Shown: positions 27,601 to 34,128, numbered from the stretch's first letter. The stretch: 49,158 bases of DNA from an uncultured Bacteroidota bacterium (GCA_937900965.1 CALCGJ010000090.1:1-49158), one strand, 5' to 3'. The notes: generated by a model not told the origin, from the letters alone. Translations and numbers: made by a program.

Positions 27601-27654
27601 TATTATCCTAGTTACAGGGCGAATGCTTTTTCGGTTAGGTGTTTGAGAGATTAG
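24547..27654 (+). CDS. Secreted multidomain surface protein: PKD, Ig-like repeats, C-terminal FISUMP domain (main part of frameshifted gene)
   Basis: This frame encodes 1035 residues, though the true N-terminus lies in the preceding frame. Domains: propeller-like region (1-270, e.g. YVWIVTRLYGQNKYASFLIS); PKD domain (about 280-325, HWDFGDPTSGAANY...IPGQYTVELF); an adhesin-type Ig segment (about 340-505); three tandem ~90-residue Ig-like repeats (26062-26866); and a FISUMP domain (from about 27107; TVQIGTQCWMATNLNYG, YQWDELMCYQ, GLCPPGWHMPSESDW, FWSSTSHGPW, FSVRCLRD). No T9SS tail is present; FISUMP is the terminus. Likely a cell-surface or secreted binding protein. It overlaps the DUF2283 stop by 4 nt. 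Confidence 0.85.
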   Translation: MFYSIIDMQLDGGLGDIPPGSKNIPVIGAESAQDKLHGTRHYNNKYVWIVTRLYGQNKYASFLISENGISSPVLSSSMVPGTNIIRNGEIKLSQDGTKLIALYKSDSIAEVCNFNSQNGEIIPLFLFRPSYSTKASPDFAEFSTDTKSLYVNGMIHLTSPSIDASRIFQYDLSKTDSSEFMQSQILIGSHNHGRGLQLGPDGKIYQSINWVDSLNVINNPNIQGIGCNFQANEICLDGRIAYEGLPQFLQKYKAHIHRSGHCQNEIIHFWGDIWPPADSIHWDFGDPTSGAANYSNDSIPSHVYAIPGQYTVELFVRYIDNRTDTSWLTITIHESPSPSLGPDPTICQGDSATFDAGFCSGCSYEWTSIPLGFSSTEQTITIGQAGIYEVIVTSANGCTGIDTVQLTVTVPPAVTNTPLSKSICSGESTDIMLTSTLPNTTFSWTAMGSSPFVIGFSPGSGDTINQVLFNSGSDAETVIYAITPAVGSCVGDSVQFVVTVTPGDSVMISISSSADSVCAGTPVTFTATSTNGGATPAYQWKVDGLNQGTNDSLFTYAPVNRDSVTCVLTSSNTSCTTNNPDTSNAIILTVNQNLPVSILIVASANPVCEGDSVMFTGTTVNGGYMSDYQWLVNGDPVGTNDSTFTYTPVNDDSVRCVLTSSETCTSSNPVSSNQVYMIVNPILLVGITISPSANPVCGGSPVTFTAMPINGGSSPDYQWKVNANNAGINNAVFTYTLVDGDVVSCILTSNEDCVTGNPATSNSISMIVGEQPDVSFSACFDTITTLNAKPYKLKGGIPLRGVYSGPGVDQITGYFNPTMAGLGTKTISYSYTNWYNCSDNEIRSINVVNLGPFTCGNDLLDIRDSTVYPTVQIGTQCWMATNLNYGTEIPYTTPQRGNCIPEKYESAVGSWQSAVYQWDELMCYQDAEGLQGLCPPGWHMPSESDWNQLFVFYQGNAFAGSPLLYSGYSGFNVQLTGISGFNKNWYFDGFATMFWSSTSHGPWKAWAHGMNDYNYSVSYYPSYRANAFSVRCLRD
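26062..26866 (+). repeat. Three tandem Ig-like repeat units
   Basis: Units begin at about 26062, 26332 and 26599, giving periods of 270 and 267 nt. Each encodes a block with SANPVC or SADSVC, then VTFTA, NGG, YQWKV, a TFTYTPV-like strand and CVLTSS. The copies have diverged at DNA level, so they are old duplications. Confidence 0.8.
27261..27288 (+). repeat. Heptamer repeats inside the FISUMP domain
   Basis: GTCGGCA, GTTGGCA, GTTGGCA and GTCGGCA follow each other without gaps. They encode SAVGSWQSAV, which replaces the usual cysteine/asparagine-rich loop just before YQWDE. Confidence 0.8.
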
Positions 27655-27848
27655 TCTGCCACCTCATACTCGAATTTCATCGGTTGGGGTATTTTTTTTG
27701 ATGCATTAAGTAATTCAATTCCTATGATGGATCCGTTTTGATCATAATCCAGAATAAGTCCTTGCTTTTCCTCATCACTCTCTTCTACCTTGGCTTCCGA
27801 AAATGATATATAAAGGACATCTAACTCCTTATCATATTTTATTTTCAT
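27651..27848 (-). CDS. DUF2283 family protein (antitoxin-like)
   Basis: A 65-residue protein starting MKIKYDKELDVLYISFSEAK, with GLILDYDQNGSIIGIELLNASK: the DUF2283 signature. These small proteins are commonly encoded right after DUF4258 genes and such pairs have been proposed as toxin-antitoxin systems; proof is limited. Here the DUF4258 partner is reduced to a C-terminal fragment (27832-27960) that overlaps this start. A -7 box (27974-27967) upstream should drive it. It converges with the FISUMP gene, overlapping by 4 nt. Confidence 0.85.
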   Translation of the reverse strand: MKIKYDKELDVLYISFSEAKVEESDEEKQGLILDYDQNGSIIGIELLNASKKIPQPMKFEYEVAD

Positions 27849-27960
27849 AATACTTTGATATTTTCGATGTTCTATAAACAGTTATTATCAGAGGTGGATC
27901 TTTAGACAGATTGATAAAACCCCGTATCAGATATTTCCTATCAAACTTTCTTAACCGGCT
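27832..27960 (-). pseudogene. DUF4258 remnant (C-terminal fragment)
   Basis: Between an in-frame TAA and the stop at 27832, the minus strand encodes about 42 codons including RKYLIRGFINLSKDPPL and IITVYRTSKISKYYEN. This is the expected C-terminal strand-helix end of DUF4258 proteins (consensus-like VVTVYKTSKIxKY). The N-terminal half, with the usual ERMxxR-type residues, is absent and there is no ATG. The fragment overlaps the DUF2283 start in the way intact pairs do. I read it as a decayed toxin-like gene; translation from CTG or another weak start cannot be excluded. Confidence 0.6.
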
Positions 27961-27966
27961 TTAACA

Positions 27967-27974
27967 CAAAGATA
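27967..27974 (-). promoter_or_regulatory. -7 promoter box TATCTTTG upstream of DUF4258 remnant/DUF2283
   Basis: CAAAGATA on the plus strand is TATCTTTG on the minus strand, fitting TAnnTTTG. It lies just before the DUF4258 remnant, so the retained promoter now serves DUF2283 with a leader of roughly 110 nt. Confidence 0.5.
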
Positions 27975-28124
27975 CATAATTATGATAATCGGAAATTAAA
28001 AGACAACCGTTTATAATCGAGGTATCCTTCCTGCCGGGTGAATGCGTTTTCTCTCCCCTATTCACTCCACACCCATTCTGCTCGCTTCGCTGCGCAAAAA
28101 GAGTGTTCCGTTCTAAAGAAAGAA

Positions 28125-28204
28125 GAAAGAATAAAACTTTTAGGTTGGCCTCTGGAAATATAACCCAAAGCTATTTAACATAATGCAATTCCATTATAGG
28201 ACAA
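28125..28204. repeat. Right inverted repeat of the FISUMP cassette
   Basis: GAAAGAATAAAACTTTT (28125-28141), GCTATTTAACATA (28170-28182) and ATTATAGGACAA (28193-28204) are the exact reverse complements of the three blocks at 23889-23976. The last block is also part of the 18-bp direct repeat 28193-28210. Confidence 0.7.
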
Positions 28205-28900
28205 TCATACAGCAAAATACTCCTCAAGGATTTTCAAGGTATCGCTATTTGTTTTAATATCTTGAACAGCTCTACCCTCATGTAGTATCACGATCCGCTC
28301 ACAAACTTCTGTAACATGATTCAGGTCATGGCTGGATATCAGCATGGTAACGCCTTTTTCCTCTTTCAGCTTGCGTAACATTGTCTTCAGACGAATCTGG
28401 GTGGTTGGATCCAGACTGTTGAATGGCTCATCCAGAATCAGGATTTCCGGAATTGGCATTAAGGCTCCGGCAATACCGATACGCTGACGGTTGCCACTGG
28501 AGAAATCACGGATCAATTTCTTCTTTCCCAGTATCTCATTATTGAAGAATTCTGCAAAATCATCAAAAAATGCAGCGATATCTCCCCCAGTAAGTCCGTA
28601 AATATCAGCAATAAAGGAGAAATATTCTTCCGGTGTTAGAAAATCAATCAGGAATCCATCATCCAGGTATGACCCGGTATATGCTTTCCAGGCTTCATGC
28701 TTGGCAACATTCTCCCCTCTGGAAAGAACAATCCCACTATTTGGACGTATCAGATCCAGCAAACACCGGAACATGGTCGTTTTCCCAGCGCCATTATTTC
28801 CAACAAGACCGAAACTCTCTCCTGCCGGAATCTCCATTTTTGGTATATCAAGCACCGTGGCTGTGCCGTAAATTTTGGTAAGATTTTCGATATTAATCAT
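28205..28900 (-). CDS. ABC-2 transporter ATP-binding protein
   Basis: From the ATG at 28900 it has 231 residues; a TTG one codon upstream is the longer alternative. Walker A is GNNGAGKT (35-42), the signature is the slightly degenerate FSSGNRQRIG, Walker B is EILILDEPFNS, and the switch His is in SSHDLNHV. These fit the short ATPases of ABC-2 exporters. It follows the membrane partner by 23 nt and surely works with it. The substrate is unknown. Its stop codon lies in the 18-bp repeat ATTATAGGACAATCATAC, so the repeat abuts or replaced the gene's end. Confidence 0.92.
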   Translation of the reverse strand: MINIENLTKIYGTATVLDIPKMEIPAGESFGLVGNNGAGKTTMFRCLLDLIRPNSGIVLSRGENVAKHEAWKAYTGSYLDDGFLIDFLTPEEYFSFIADIYGLTGGDIAAFFDDFAEFFNNEILGKKKLIRDFSSGNRQRIGIAGALMPIPEILILDEPFNSLDPTTQIRLKTMLRKLKEEKGVTMLISSHDLNHVTEVCERIVILHEGRAVQDIKTNSDTLKILEEYFAV

Positions 28901-28923
28901 CAAAATAACATTAAAGTATTAAT

Positions 28924-30405
28924 TTAACTTCTCTCTCTAAATGCACTGGCCATAATATACTTACGAGATTGCAAATTATTATTTATCAGCTTCAACAGTT
29001 GTTTATGTAAAATCAACCCCAGGATTCCCAAACAGGCAACAAATATCAGCCCGATGTTCGGAATCCCAAACTGTGTAAAGGGTATTTGAATCAATACCGG
29101 TAACAAAAAGGCTGGAACAATAGCAAGCCAGTTACTGGCACCTATTCCCTGGTAGTTAAAAGCAGCTCCTTTGGTCAGATCCATTCGTTTTTTATTGAAT
29201 GTGGCAAAGTATAACAGAACGAAAGATAATATTCCTACATTATAAAAAAACATGGCAGTATTGACAAAAAAGATCTGAGAGCCAAACAGAACATAAGGAA
29301 TCGTCAATACATAACAAATGGTACTGATGCTTACGGCGATTATGAATTTCACCCATATATATTGCTGAAAATCAATATTTTTAGTTAAGAGTGTGTCAAA
29401 ATAATTACTCTCGTACCCGAATGCATAGTTGGTGTAATTGAGCATCATTCCCCCTGTCATGAATACCCCGATAAAAAAAAGCATGAAGTCCATTTCTCTA
29501 TAAATTGGCTGAAAGTAGAAAAACAATCCATATCCCAGAAAGATTGGTAACATATAGATCATTGTTCTTGTTCGTTTATGTCTCCAGTAGAGTTTCATTT
29601 CCAGCATGAAAATGGTACCAGTTATTCCAAACGACCTCATCAACCTGTTCCCGGTTGACGATTGCACCTCTTTATGCCTCCTAATCCTAACTTCCTCGGG
29701 ATACAAATGATTCTTCAGGAACTGATAATGAAGCAGATAAGTTAATATCATCCATGCCATGGGAAGTACGAGATAAAGCGGTTGTCGGATAACAGCACCT
29801 AAAGCCTGGCTTGACAGCAGAGCGAAGGATAAGAGACCGGTTTTATCCATTGCAAAAAGAGTCCCGATAATTACCACAAGTGCCAGAACAATCAAAGGTT
29901 TGGTCCCGAACATCCGTTTGATGTATGTTGAAAGAAAGGTATTCCCAAGGATCAACAGGATCAATGTGACCATCCAGTTGAGAGACTGCAGAGATCCGGC
30001 TTCAGGTTTAATAAGCGTAAAAAGCACAGGTATGAAAATGAAAAGGGGAATCAGGTTAAAGAGATTCAGGACGGTTCTCCCTACCATATAGTGTATTATG
30101 GTTGATTTTCGAAGTGGCAGATGAAGGAATGATTCCAGGGAAATTTCGGGCAATGATTGCATCATAAATCTGATAAACAGGTCGGTAAAGAAATAAAAGA
30201 TCAAAAATCCATTGAAGATCACAACTGGATCTTCGCCGGGGTAGATCTCCTGGATAATTTTCCCAATAAAGAGACCAATCAATAACAGGTAGAGCAAGGA
30301 AATAAATAGAAAAAAGCCAATAACAAGATTAAGAATAAGGTTCTTCTGCCAAATCGAGGCCCTTTTAGCAGATTTCCATTCTAGTGATATAAACTTTACA
30401 AACAT
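28924..30405 (-). CDS. ABC-2 type permease, DUF5687 family
   Basis: A 493-residue integral membrane protein with roughly 11-12 hydrophobic helices. The segment ESFLHLPLRKSTIIHYMVGRT fits the DUF5687 family of Bacteroidota ABC permeases. An N-terminal cytoplasmic stretch (MFVKFISLEWKSAKRASIWQKN) precedes the first helix, as in ABC-2 exporters. It is first in a two-gene minus-strand operon with the ATPase. No TAnnTTTG box is obvious upstream; a terminator of the preceding minus gene lies at 30445-30477, so it should have its own, unrecognised promoter. Cargo unknown. Confidence 0.87.
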   Translation of the reverse strand: MFVKFISLEWKSAKRASIWQKNLILNLVIGFFLFISLLYLLLIGLFIGKIIQEIYPGEDPVVIFNGFLIFYFFTDLFIRFMMQSLPEISLESFLHLPLRKSTIIHYMVGRTVLNLFNLIPLFIFIPVLFTLIKPEAGSLQSLNWMVTLILLILGNTFLSTYIKRMFGTKPLIVLALVVIIGTLFAMDKTGLLSFALLSSQALGAVIRQPLYLVLPMAWMILTYLLHYQFLKNHLYPEEVRIRRHKEVQSSTGNRLMRSFGITGTIFMLEMKLYWRHKRTRTMIYMLPIFLGYGLFFYFQPIYREMDFMLFFIGVFMTGGMMLNYTNYAFGYESNYFDTLLTKNIDFQQYIWVKFIIAVSISTICYVLTIPYVLFGSQIFFVNTAMFFYNVGILSFVLLYFATFNKKRMDLTKGAAFNYQGIGASNWLAIVPAFLLPVLIQIPFTQFGIPNIGLIFVACLGILGLILHKQLLKLINNNLQSRKYIMASAFRERS

Positions 30406-30444
30406 CTTCGAAAATGGTTAGGCAATGATCGCAAGGTATAAAAA

Positions 30445-30477
30445 AGGTTGTCCTTATAAGTAAGAAAAGGACAACCT
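30445..30477 (-). terminator. Intrinsic terminator after the SRPBCC/GyrI-like gene
   Basis: AGGTTGTCCTT (30445-30455) pairs perfectly with AAGGACAACCT (30467-30477) around an 11-nt loop. Read on the minus strand, the stem is followed by a run of T, which fits the end of the gene at 30502. Confidence 0.85.
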
Positions 30478-30501
30478 AAAGTAAATGGTCTATGAACAGG
30501 G

Positions 30502-31503
30502 TTATTTAATCGGGAAGAGAATCTGAGTATTCCATTTCGCAGTATCCGGTTCAGTCATAGGATCAGTCACATAGATCTCCCACGGATTGCCAATGATTTC
30601 AAGTCCGCCTTGAGCTACGTATGTATCCAGGGCGTGATATACTTTCTCAGTTTGTTCGTAGGGACCAAAATAGTCGGCCATGACAACCTTTTGACCAGGA
30701 ATCTCTTCGGCCCGGATCCGGCCCTTTCCTCCATCAGCATACTCAACGGGGATCCCCAGGTCAAATACAGAGAAGTGGGTTATAGAATCCCAGGAATGGT
30801 AAATGGCAAATGGATGACCCTTTGGAGTAAGCCGTTTCATTTTGATGAATTGCATAATCTCTCCATAGCCCCTACCCATCACATGTCCATACGACTCAGG
30901 ACCTGCCGAGTCCCTGATTACCAATACAATCTGGTCCTCTGTATAGATTTCTTTAATAGGTGGCCACCCGTGGCGCTCCTCTGCTACTTGCTTTAACTTC
31001 GCTAATCCCTGTTCAAAATCGGGTCCCATCATTTTATCCATAAAAAGCCCCATGTATCTGTTCAGAGGATTAAATCCAAGATCTCCCTGATCAGTCCAGA
31101 TAACCAATACAGAATCATTTACTTCATCATATGTAAACTCTCCTTTTGACTGGTATTTTCCATCGTCAAATGTCAGATCATAAGCGAAAGATTTACCTGG
31201 AACAGATTCGGTGACAATAAGTTCCCCATTTCCAAGAATCTCTCCATTCCATTTCCATATGGTCCCAACTTCACAATCATTTCCCGAGAGTTCAAACAAA
31301 GCAGTTGTATCAACGTTTTTGGTCCATGGAGTCCACAGATCCCATTTTTTCATGTTGCACGTAAGGTCATACACCAATGCTTTATCAGCTCCTATGGTGA
31401 TGCTTCTCTCCACTTTATACTGGCGAGGTAGTAAATAAGCTATGATTACAAGAACCGCGATGATAATCAAAAGCCATAATACAATTTTTCCGAATGTTCT
31501 CAT
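30502..31503 (-). CDS. Membrane-anchored SRPBCC plus GyrI-like (effector-binding) protein
   Basis: From the ATG at 31503 it has 333 residues. An N-terminal membrane helix (GKIVLWLLIIIAVLVIIAYLL) is followed by a polyketide-cyclase/SRPBCC-like domain (KVERSITIGADKALVYDLTCNMKKWDLWTPW cut: vERSI...W.PW). A C-terminal GyrI-like/AraC effector-binding domain ends QKVVMADYFGPYEQTEKVYHALDTYV and PWEIYVTDPMTEPD. The upstream extension to 31665 has no similarity and lies in control DNA, so I set it aside. Such two-domain proteins are found in Bacteroidota; a role in binding hydrophobic small molecules at the inner membrane is plausible but unproven. Confidence 0.82.
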   Translation of the reverse strand: MRTFGKIVLWLLIIIAVLVIIAYLLPRQYKVERSITIGADKALVYDLTCNMKKWDLWTPWTKNVDTTALFELSGNDCEVGTIWKWNGEILGNGELIVTESVPGKSFAYDLTFDDGKYQSKGEFTYDEVNDSVLVIWTDQGDLGFNPLNRYMGLFMDKMMGPDFEQGLAKLKQVAEERHGWPPIKEIYTEDQIVLVIRDSAGPESYGHVMGRGYGEIMQFIKMKRLTPKGHPFAIYHSWDSITHFSVFDLGIPVEYADGGKGRIRAEEIPGQKVVMADYFGPYEQTEKVYHALDTYVAQGGLEIIGNPWEIYVTDPMTEPDTAKWNTQILFPIK

Positions 31504-31567
31504 TTTTAAAAGATTAAAGGTTTGTGCCGTAAAAATACGACAAACTGTCCCGAAAATCAATAATCCT

Positions 31568-31768
31568 TTAGAAAATATGCGTAAAAATTTCACGAAGAAT
31601 TGAAACTCTCCTCTTTTGAACCTTATTAAGTTGTATTTCCTCCCCTTCTTTATTAGTTTGATCATTAATCACAGTATGAGGATCATATTTCTCTGCATAA
31701 AACCGTATGCGATTCGCCATTATCCGGCGATACTCAACTTGCGTTTCCTTGATATTTAAGTTATTCAT
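31568..31768 (-). CDS. Possible small protein, unrecognised
   Basis: A 66-codon ORF from an ATG at 31768, encoding a charged product (MNNLNIKETQVEYRRIMANR; ending RREVSILREIFTHIF-like, with actual residues RRVSILREIFTHIF). I do not recognise it. It lies between two genes whose starts are settled and could be expressed from the CTTAA-rich region on the minus strand; a near-consensus box (TACTTTTA) lies around 31811-31818. Sense codon use looks coding-like, but the ORF is short and could be chance. Confidence 0.35.
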   Translation of the reverse strand: MNNLNIKETQVEYRRIMANRIRFYAEKYDPHTVINDQTNKEGEEIQLNKVQKRRVSILREIFTHIF

Positions 31769-31918
31769 TGCTTAATGATTTAAGTAATTTATGCAATACG
31801 AAGGCTTAAAAGTATAGCAAGTTGAAACTCATTACTAATTAATTAAATAAAAAATTATGCTTAAATCAAATGACTTAAGAAACATTTAAGTATTATTAAG
31901 CACTTAATTAAGCTTAAG

Positions 31919-31950
31919 TTTGCTTAAGCAGTATTTATTTCTTATATTTG
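31919..31950 (+). promoter_or_regulatory. Promoter: -33 TTTG, 20-nt spacer, -7 TATATTTG
   Basis: TTTG at 31919-31922 and TATATTTG at 31943-31950 give the best -33/-7 pair on the plus strand of the window. CTTAAG boxes lie immediately before (31913-31918) and after (31923-31928) the -33 element, which is where a repressor or activator would act. Confidence 0.7.
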
Positions 31951-31970
31951 CTTAATAAATTCAATTGATT

Positions 31971-33113
31971 GTGTCAGCTGAAGGTATATCATTACGTATC
32001 TTATCGTTAATTCCTGGGTTAATTCCTGGTATTGAACAGGTTGTTCTGGTTCATTTTCAACATGATAGAACAGATTTATCCGGATTTCTCTTAAAAAAGG
32101 AAGAGGATACATACAAAACAGATCAGATCAGAATTGAAGCTGGTTCCTCATTTTTCAGAGAACTTGCTGGAACTACAGGCTCATACCGATGGTTCCCCAA
32201 AGACCAGGTTCCGTTTGAAATAGTATCTAAAGATAAAGTTCAATTAACTATATTTAGTGAACTGAAAAACAGTGTTTTATTGATAGAATGTTCTTTTAAT
32301 GCTTCTCATGGATCTGATCTGTTTTTCGTATATTTTAATGAAAACCTAAGTAATTTTATATTGGACAAGGTTACAGAACCACTATCTGTCAAACACAAGA
32401 ATATTGTAGCATACCTTCTCTCCCATTCGATCAGGACCTTGTTTCTGGTCATTGATTCCAATGAAAAGCTTACAACTACATTCAACGATCAGATCCGACT
32501 TGTTGTGAGTGAGCGTGACAAATTAAATGAACAACTTGAACAGCAATCTGTTAAGGAGCGGCAGGATATACTAAAACTTGCTCAACATTATCTTGTTAGG
32601 ATTACAGGTGGGATGGGGCTGAAAGCAACGTTTACCGATTCGGCCATAGTAAAATTGAAAAATTATACGGGTGAATTAGCTCAGTTAGAGGAGGTTATAA
32701 GGGAAGCGCTAAATTTTGCCGGCGCGCTGTCCTCCCCTACAGGTTTCTCTTCACTATTGCTGGCTGATTATCACATCCGTTTCCCTGATCCGATTCAGGT
32801 CAAGATGCATGATGAAGCTATAGATGGACTACCTCAACGGATGGTTAAGACCCACCTTCTGCTTGACAGGCTTGAACATGCTGCAGCTGGTATAAAACAG
32901 CGAAAGGATACACTTACAAGTGCCAAAGTTGGCAAAGAGTTCCCTACCCCTATTTCAGCACCTGCTATTACTGATGCACTTCGTAAGCATAAAAAGAGAA
33001 TAATTCAGCTTTTTGAGCAATATCCTGATAAATGGGAGATAATCAGGCATGAGTTCAGACCAATACAGAACCTGATGAATTCAGATCAAAACCAGGAGCT
33101 GTTGTCAGCTTGA
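31971..33113 (+). CDS. Unrecognised protein; sigma-54-activator-like helical domain without an ATPase
   Basis: No ATG fits; I use GTG at 31971 (TTG at 31965 is the alternative), 20 nt after the -7 box. About 380 residues: an N-terminal alpha/beta part to about 165, perhaps GAF-like; a charged coiled stretch (VVSERDKLNEQLEQQSVKER); then LAQHYLVRITGGMGLKATFTD and IVKLKNYTGELAQLEEVIREA, which line up with the lid of NtrC-type activators (LAxHFLxxF...WPGNVRELENVIERA). Walker A and B motifs and the GAFTGA loop are absent. The C-terminal region (SAPAITDALRKHKKRIIQLF) could be a helix-turn-helix. Possible regulator, but I cannot assign a family. Confidence 0.7.
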   Translation: MSAEGISLRILSLIPGLIPGIEQVVLVHFQHDRTDLSGFLLKKEEDTYKTDQIRIEAGSSFFRELAGTTGSYRWFPKDQVPFEIVSKDKVQLTIFSELKNSVLLIECSFNASHGSDLFFVYFNENLSNFILDKVTEPLSVKHKNIVAYLLSHSIRTLFLVIDSNEKLTTTFNDQIRLVVSERDKLNEQLEQQSVKERQDILKLAQHYLVRITGGMGLKATFTDSAIVKLKNYTGELAQLEEVIREALNFAGALSSPTGFSSLLLADYHIRFPDPIQVKMHDEAIDGLPQRMVKTHLLLDRLEHAAAGIKQRKDTLTSAKVGKEFPTPISAPAITDALRKHKKRIIQLFEQYPDKWEIIRHEFRPIQNLMNSDQNQELLSA

Positions 33114-33123
33114 TAAATATTTC

Positions 33124-33131
33124 TATTTTTG
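33124..33131 (+). promoter_or_regulatory. -7 promoter box TATTTTTG of the SDR gene
   Basis: TATTTTTG lies 5 nt before the ATG at 33137. The spacing fits a leaderless transcript and supports that ATG over the longer frame beginning at 33110. Confidence 0.5.
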
Positions 33132-33136
33132 CATCG

Positions 33137-34117
33137 ATGAAAATTGCTGTAACCGGAGCCAACGGCCATGTTGGCTCAAATCTTTGCAAAGCCCTCCTAC
33201 TGAAAGGATACCACGTCAAAGCCCTTACGCATAAACATACTAAGGCCATTAAGGATCTTCCCGTTGAGTTTATCCCTGGCGATATCCTTGATAAGGATTC
33301 TATCAGAATTCTGATGCAGGATGTAGATTATTGTTTTCATCTTGCTGCATATATCTCCATAAAAGGTGATCCCAACGGGATGGTATGGAAGATCAATGCC
33401 GACGGCACCAAAAATATTGTTGAAGTAGCCCTTGAACAACAGATAAAAAGACTTATCCATTTCAGCAGTATTCATGCGTTTCAACAACACCCAACAGATA
33501 AACCTCTGGATGAAACGCGCCCGTTGGTTGGTTCTGAAGGGTTTGCGTATGATCTTTCCAAAGCTGAAGGAGAACGAACGGTCCATAAAGCTGCTGCTAA
33601 CGGACTTGATGCTGTCATTCTCTGTCCCACAGCAATCATCGGACCTGATGATCCTGAACCTGGATTAATCGGCAAGGCACTTCTGGAGCTGTATCATAAT
33701 CAGATTCCGGCCCTTGTCCCGGGTGGATATAACTGGGTGGATGTCAGGGATGTGGTTAGCGGAGCAATCAATGCAATGACCATGGGTCGTGCCGGTGAGA
33801 AATACCTGTTGTCAGGCACATGGTACAGTTTGCTTGATCTTTCCCGAATCGTTGCCAAAGCTACAGGTGCAAAAACACCTCAGACAGTGATGCCCATGTG
33901 GGTGGCAAAACTAGGACTCCCTTTTATCACGATGTATAGTCGTATTGCCGGAGTAGAACCACTCTATACGAAGGAGTCGCTTCAAATAATATCGGAAGGG
34001 AACCGCTTCATCAACAATGAAAAAGCCCGGCGAGAGTTGGATTTTACGACGCGCGAACTTTTAGTTACTGTACAGGATGCCTTTACCTGGTTTCAGGATA
34101 ATGGGTATATTCATTAA
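33137..34117 (+). CDS. NAD-dependent epimerase/dehydratase (extended SDR, 3-beta-HSD/dihydroflavonol reductase-like)
   Basis: From the ATG at 33137 it has 326 residues. The nucleotide-binding motif is TGANGHVGSNLCKALL (GxxGxxG), and NAD-binding FHLAAYISIKG and HFSSIHAFQ follow. The catalytic YxxxK reads YDLSKAEGE, and CPTAIIGPDD is typical of extended SDRs. The family includes 3-beta-hydroxysteroid dehydrogenases, dihydroflavonol reductases and sugar epimerases; substrate is not decided. It lies 11 nt before a steroid 5-alpha-reductase-like gene, and that pairing makes a steroid- or terpenoid-like substrate worth testing. Confidence 0.85.
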   Translation: MKIAVTGANGHVGSNLCKALLLKGYHVKALTHKHTKAIKDLPVEFIPGDILDKDSIRILMQDVDYCFHLAAYISIKGDPNGMVWKINADGTKNIVEVALEQQIKRLIHFSSIHAFQQHPTDKPLDETRPLVGSEGFAYDLSKAEGERTVHKAAANGLDAVILCPTAIIGPDDPEPGLIGKALLELYHNQIPALVPGGYNWVDVRDVVSGAINAMTMGRAGEKYLLSGTWYSLLDLSRIVAKATGAKTPQTVMPMWVAKLGLPFITMYSRIAGVEPLYTKESLQIISEGNRFINNEKARRELDFTTRELLVTVQDAFTWFQDNGYIH

Positions 34118-34128
34118 TTGATAATTTC

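Larger units (their letters stand above)
27849..28204. other. Intergenic region between DUF2283 and the ABC ATPase gene
   Basis: Holds the DUF4258 remnant and its promoter (27832-27974), a G+C-richer patch with GCTCGCTTCGCTGCGC at about 28079-28095, and the right inverted repeat of the FISUMP cassette (28125-28204). No other gene is visible. Confidence 0.6.
31504..31964. promoter_or_regulatory. AT-rich regulatory region with CTTAAG box array
   Basis: Apart from a doubtful 66-codon ORF (31568-31768), this stretch is non-coding. From 31755 to 31955 there are about twelve CTTAA/TTAAG half sites. Six hexamer-like boxes start at 31874, 31885, 31895, 31907, 31913 and 31923, mostly 10-11 bp apart, so they would face one side of the helix. 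CTTAATTAAG (31903-31912) and TGCTTAAGCA (31921-31930) are perfect palindromes. The promoter TTTG (31919-31922), 20 nt, TATATTTG (31943-31950) is embedded in the array. Confidence 0.6.

Noticed and set aside
27651-27960. Active DUF4258-DUF2283 toxin-antitoxin system
   Set aside because: The DUF4258 part lacks its N-terminal half and any ATG, so a functional pair is unlikely.
31504-31665. 54-residue N-terminal extension of the SRPBCC/GyrI-like protein
   Set aside because: It precedes a clear membrane-anchor start at 31503, lies in control DNA and shows no conserved-looking sequence.
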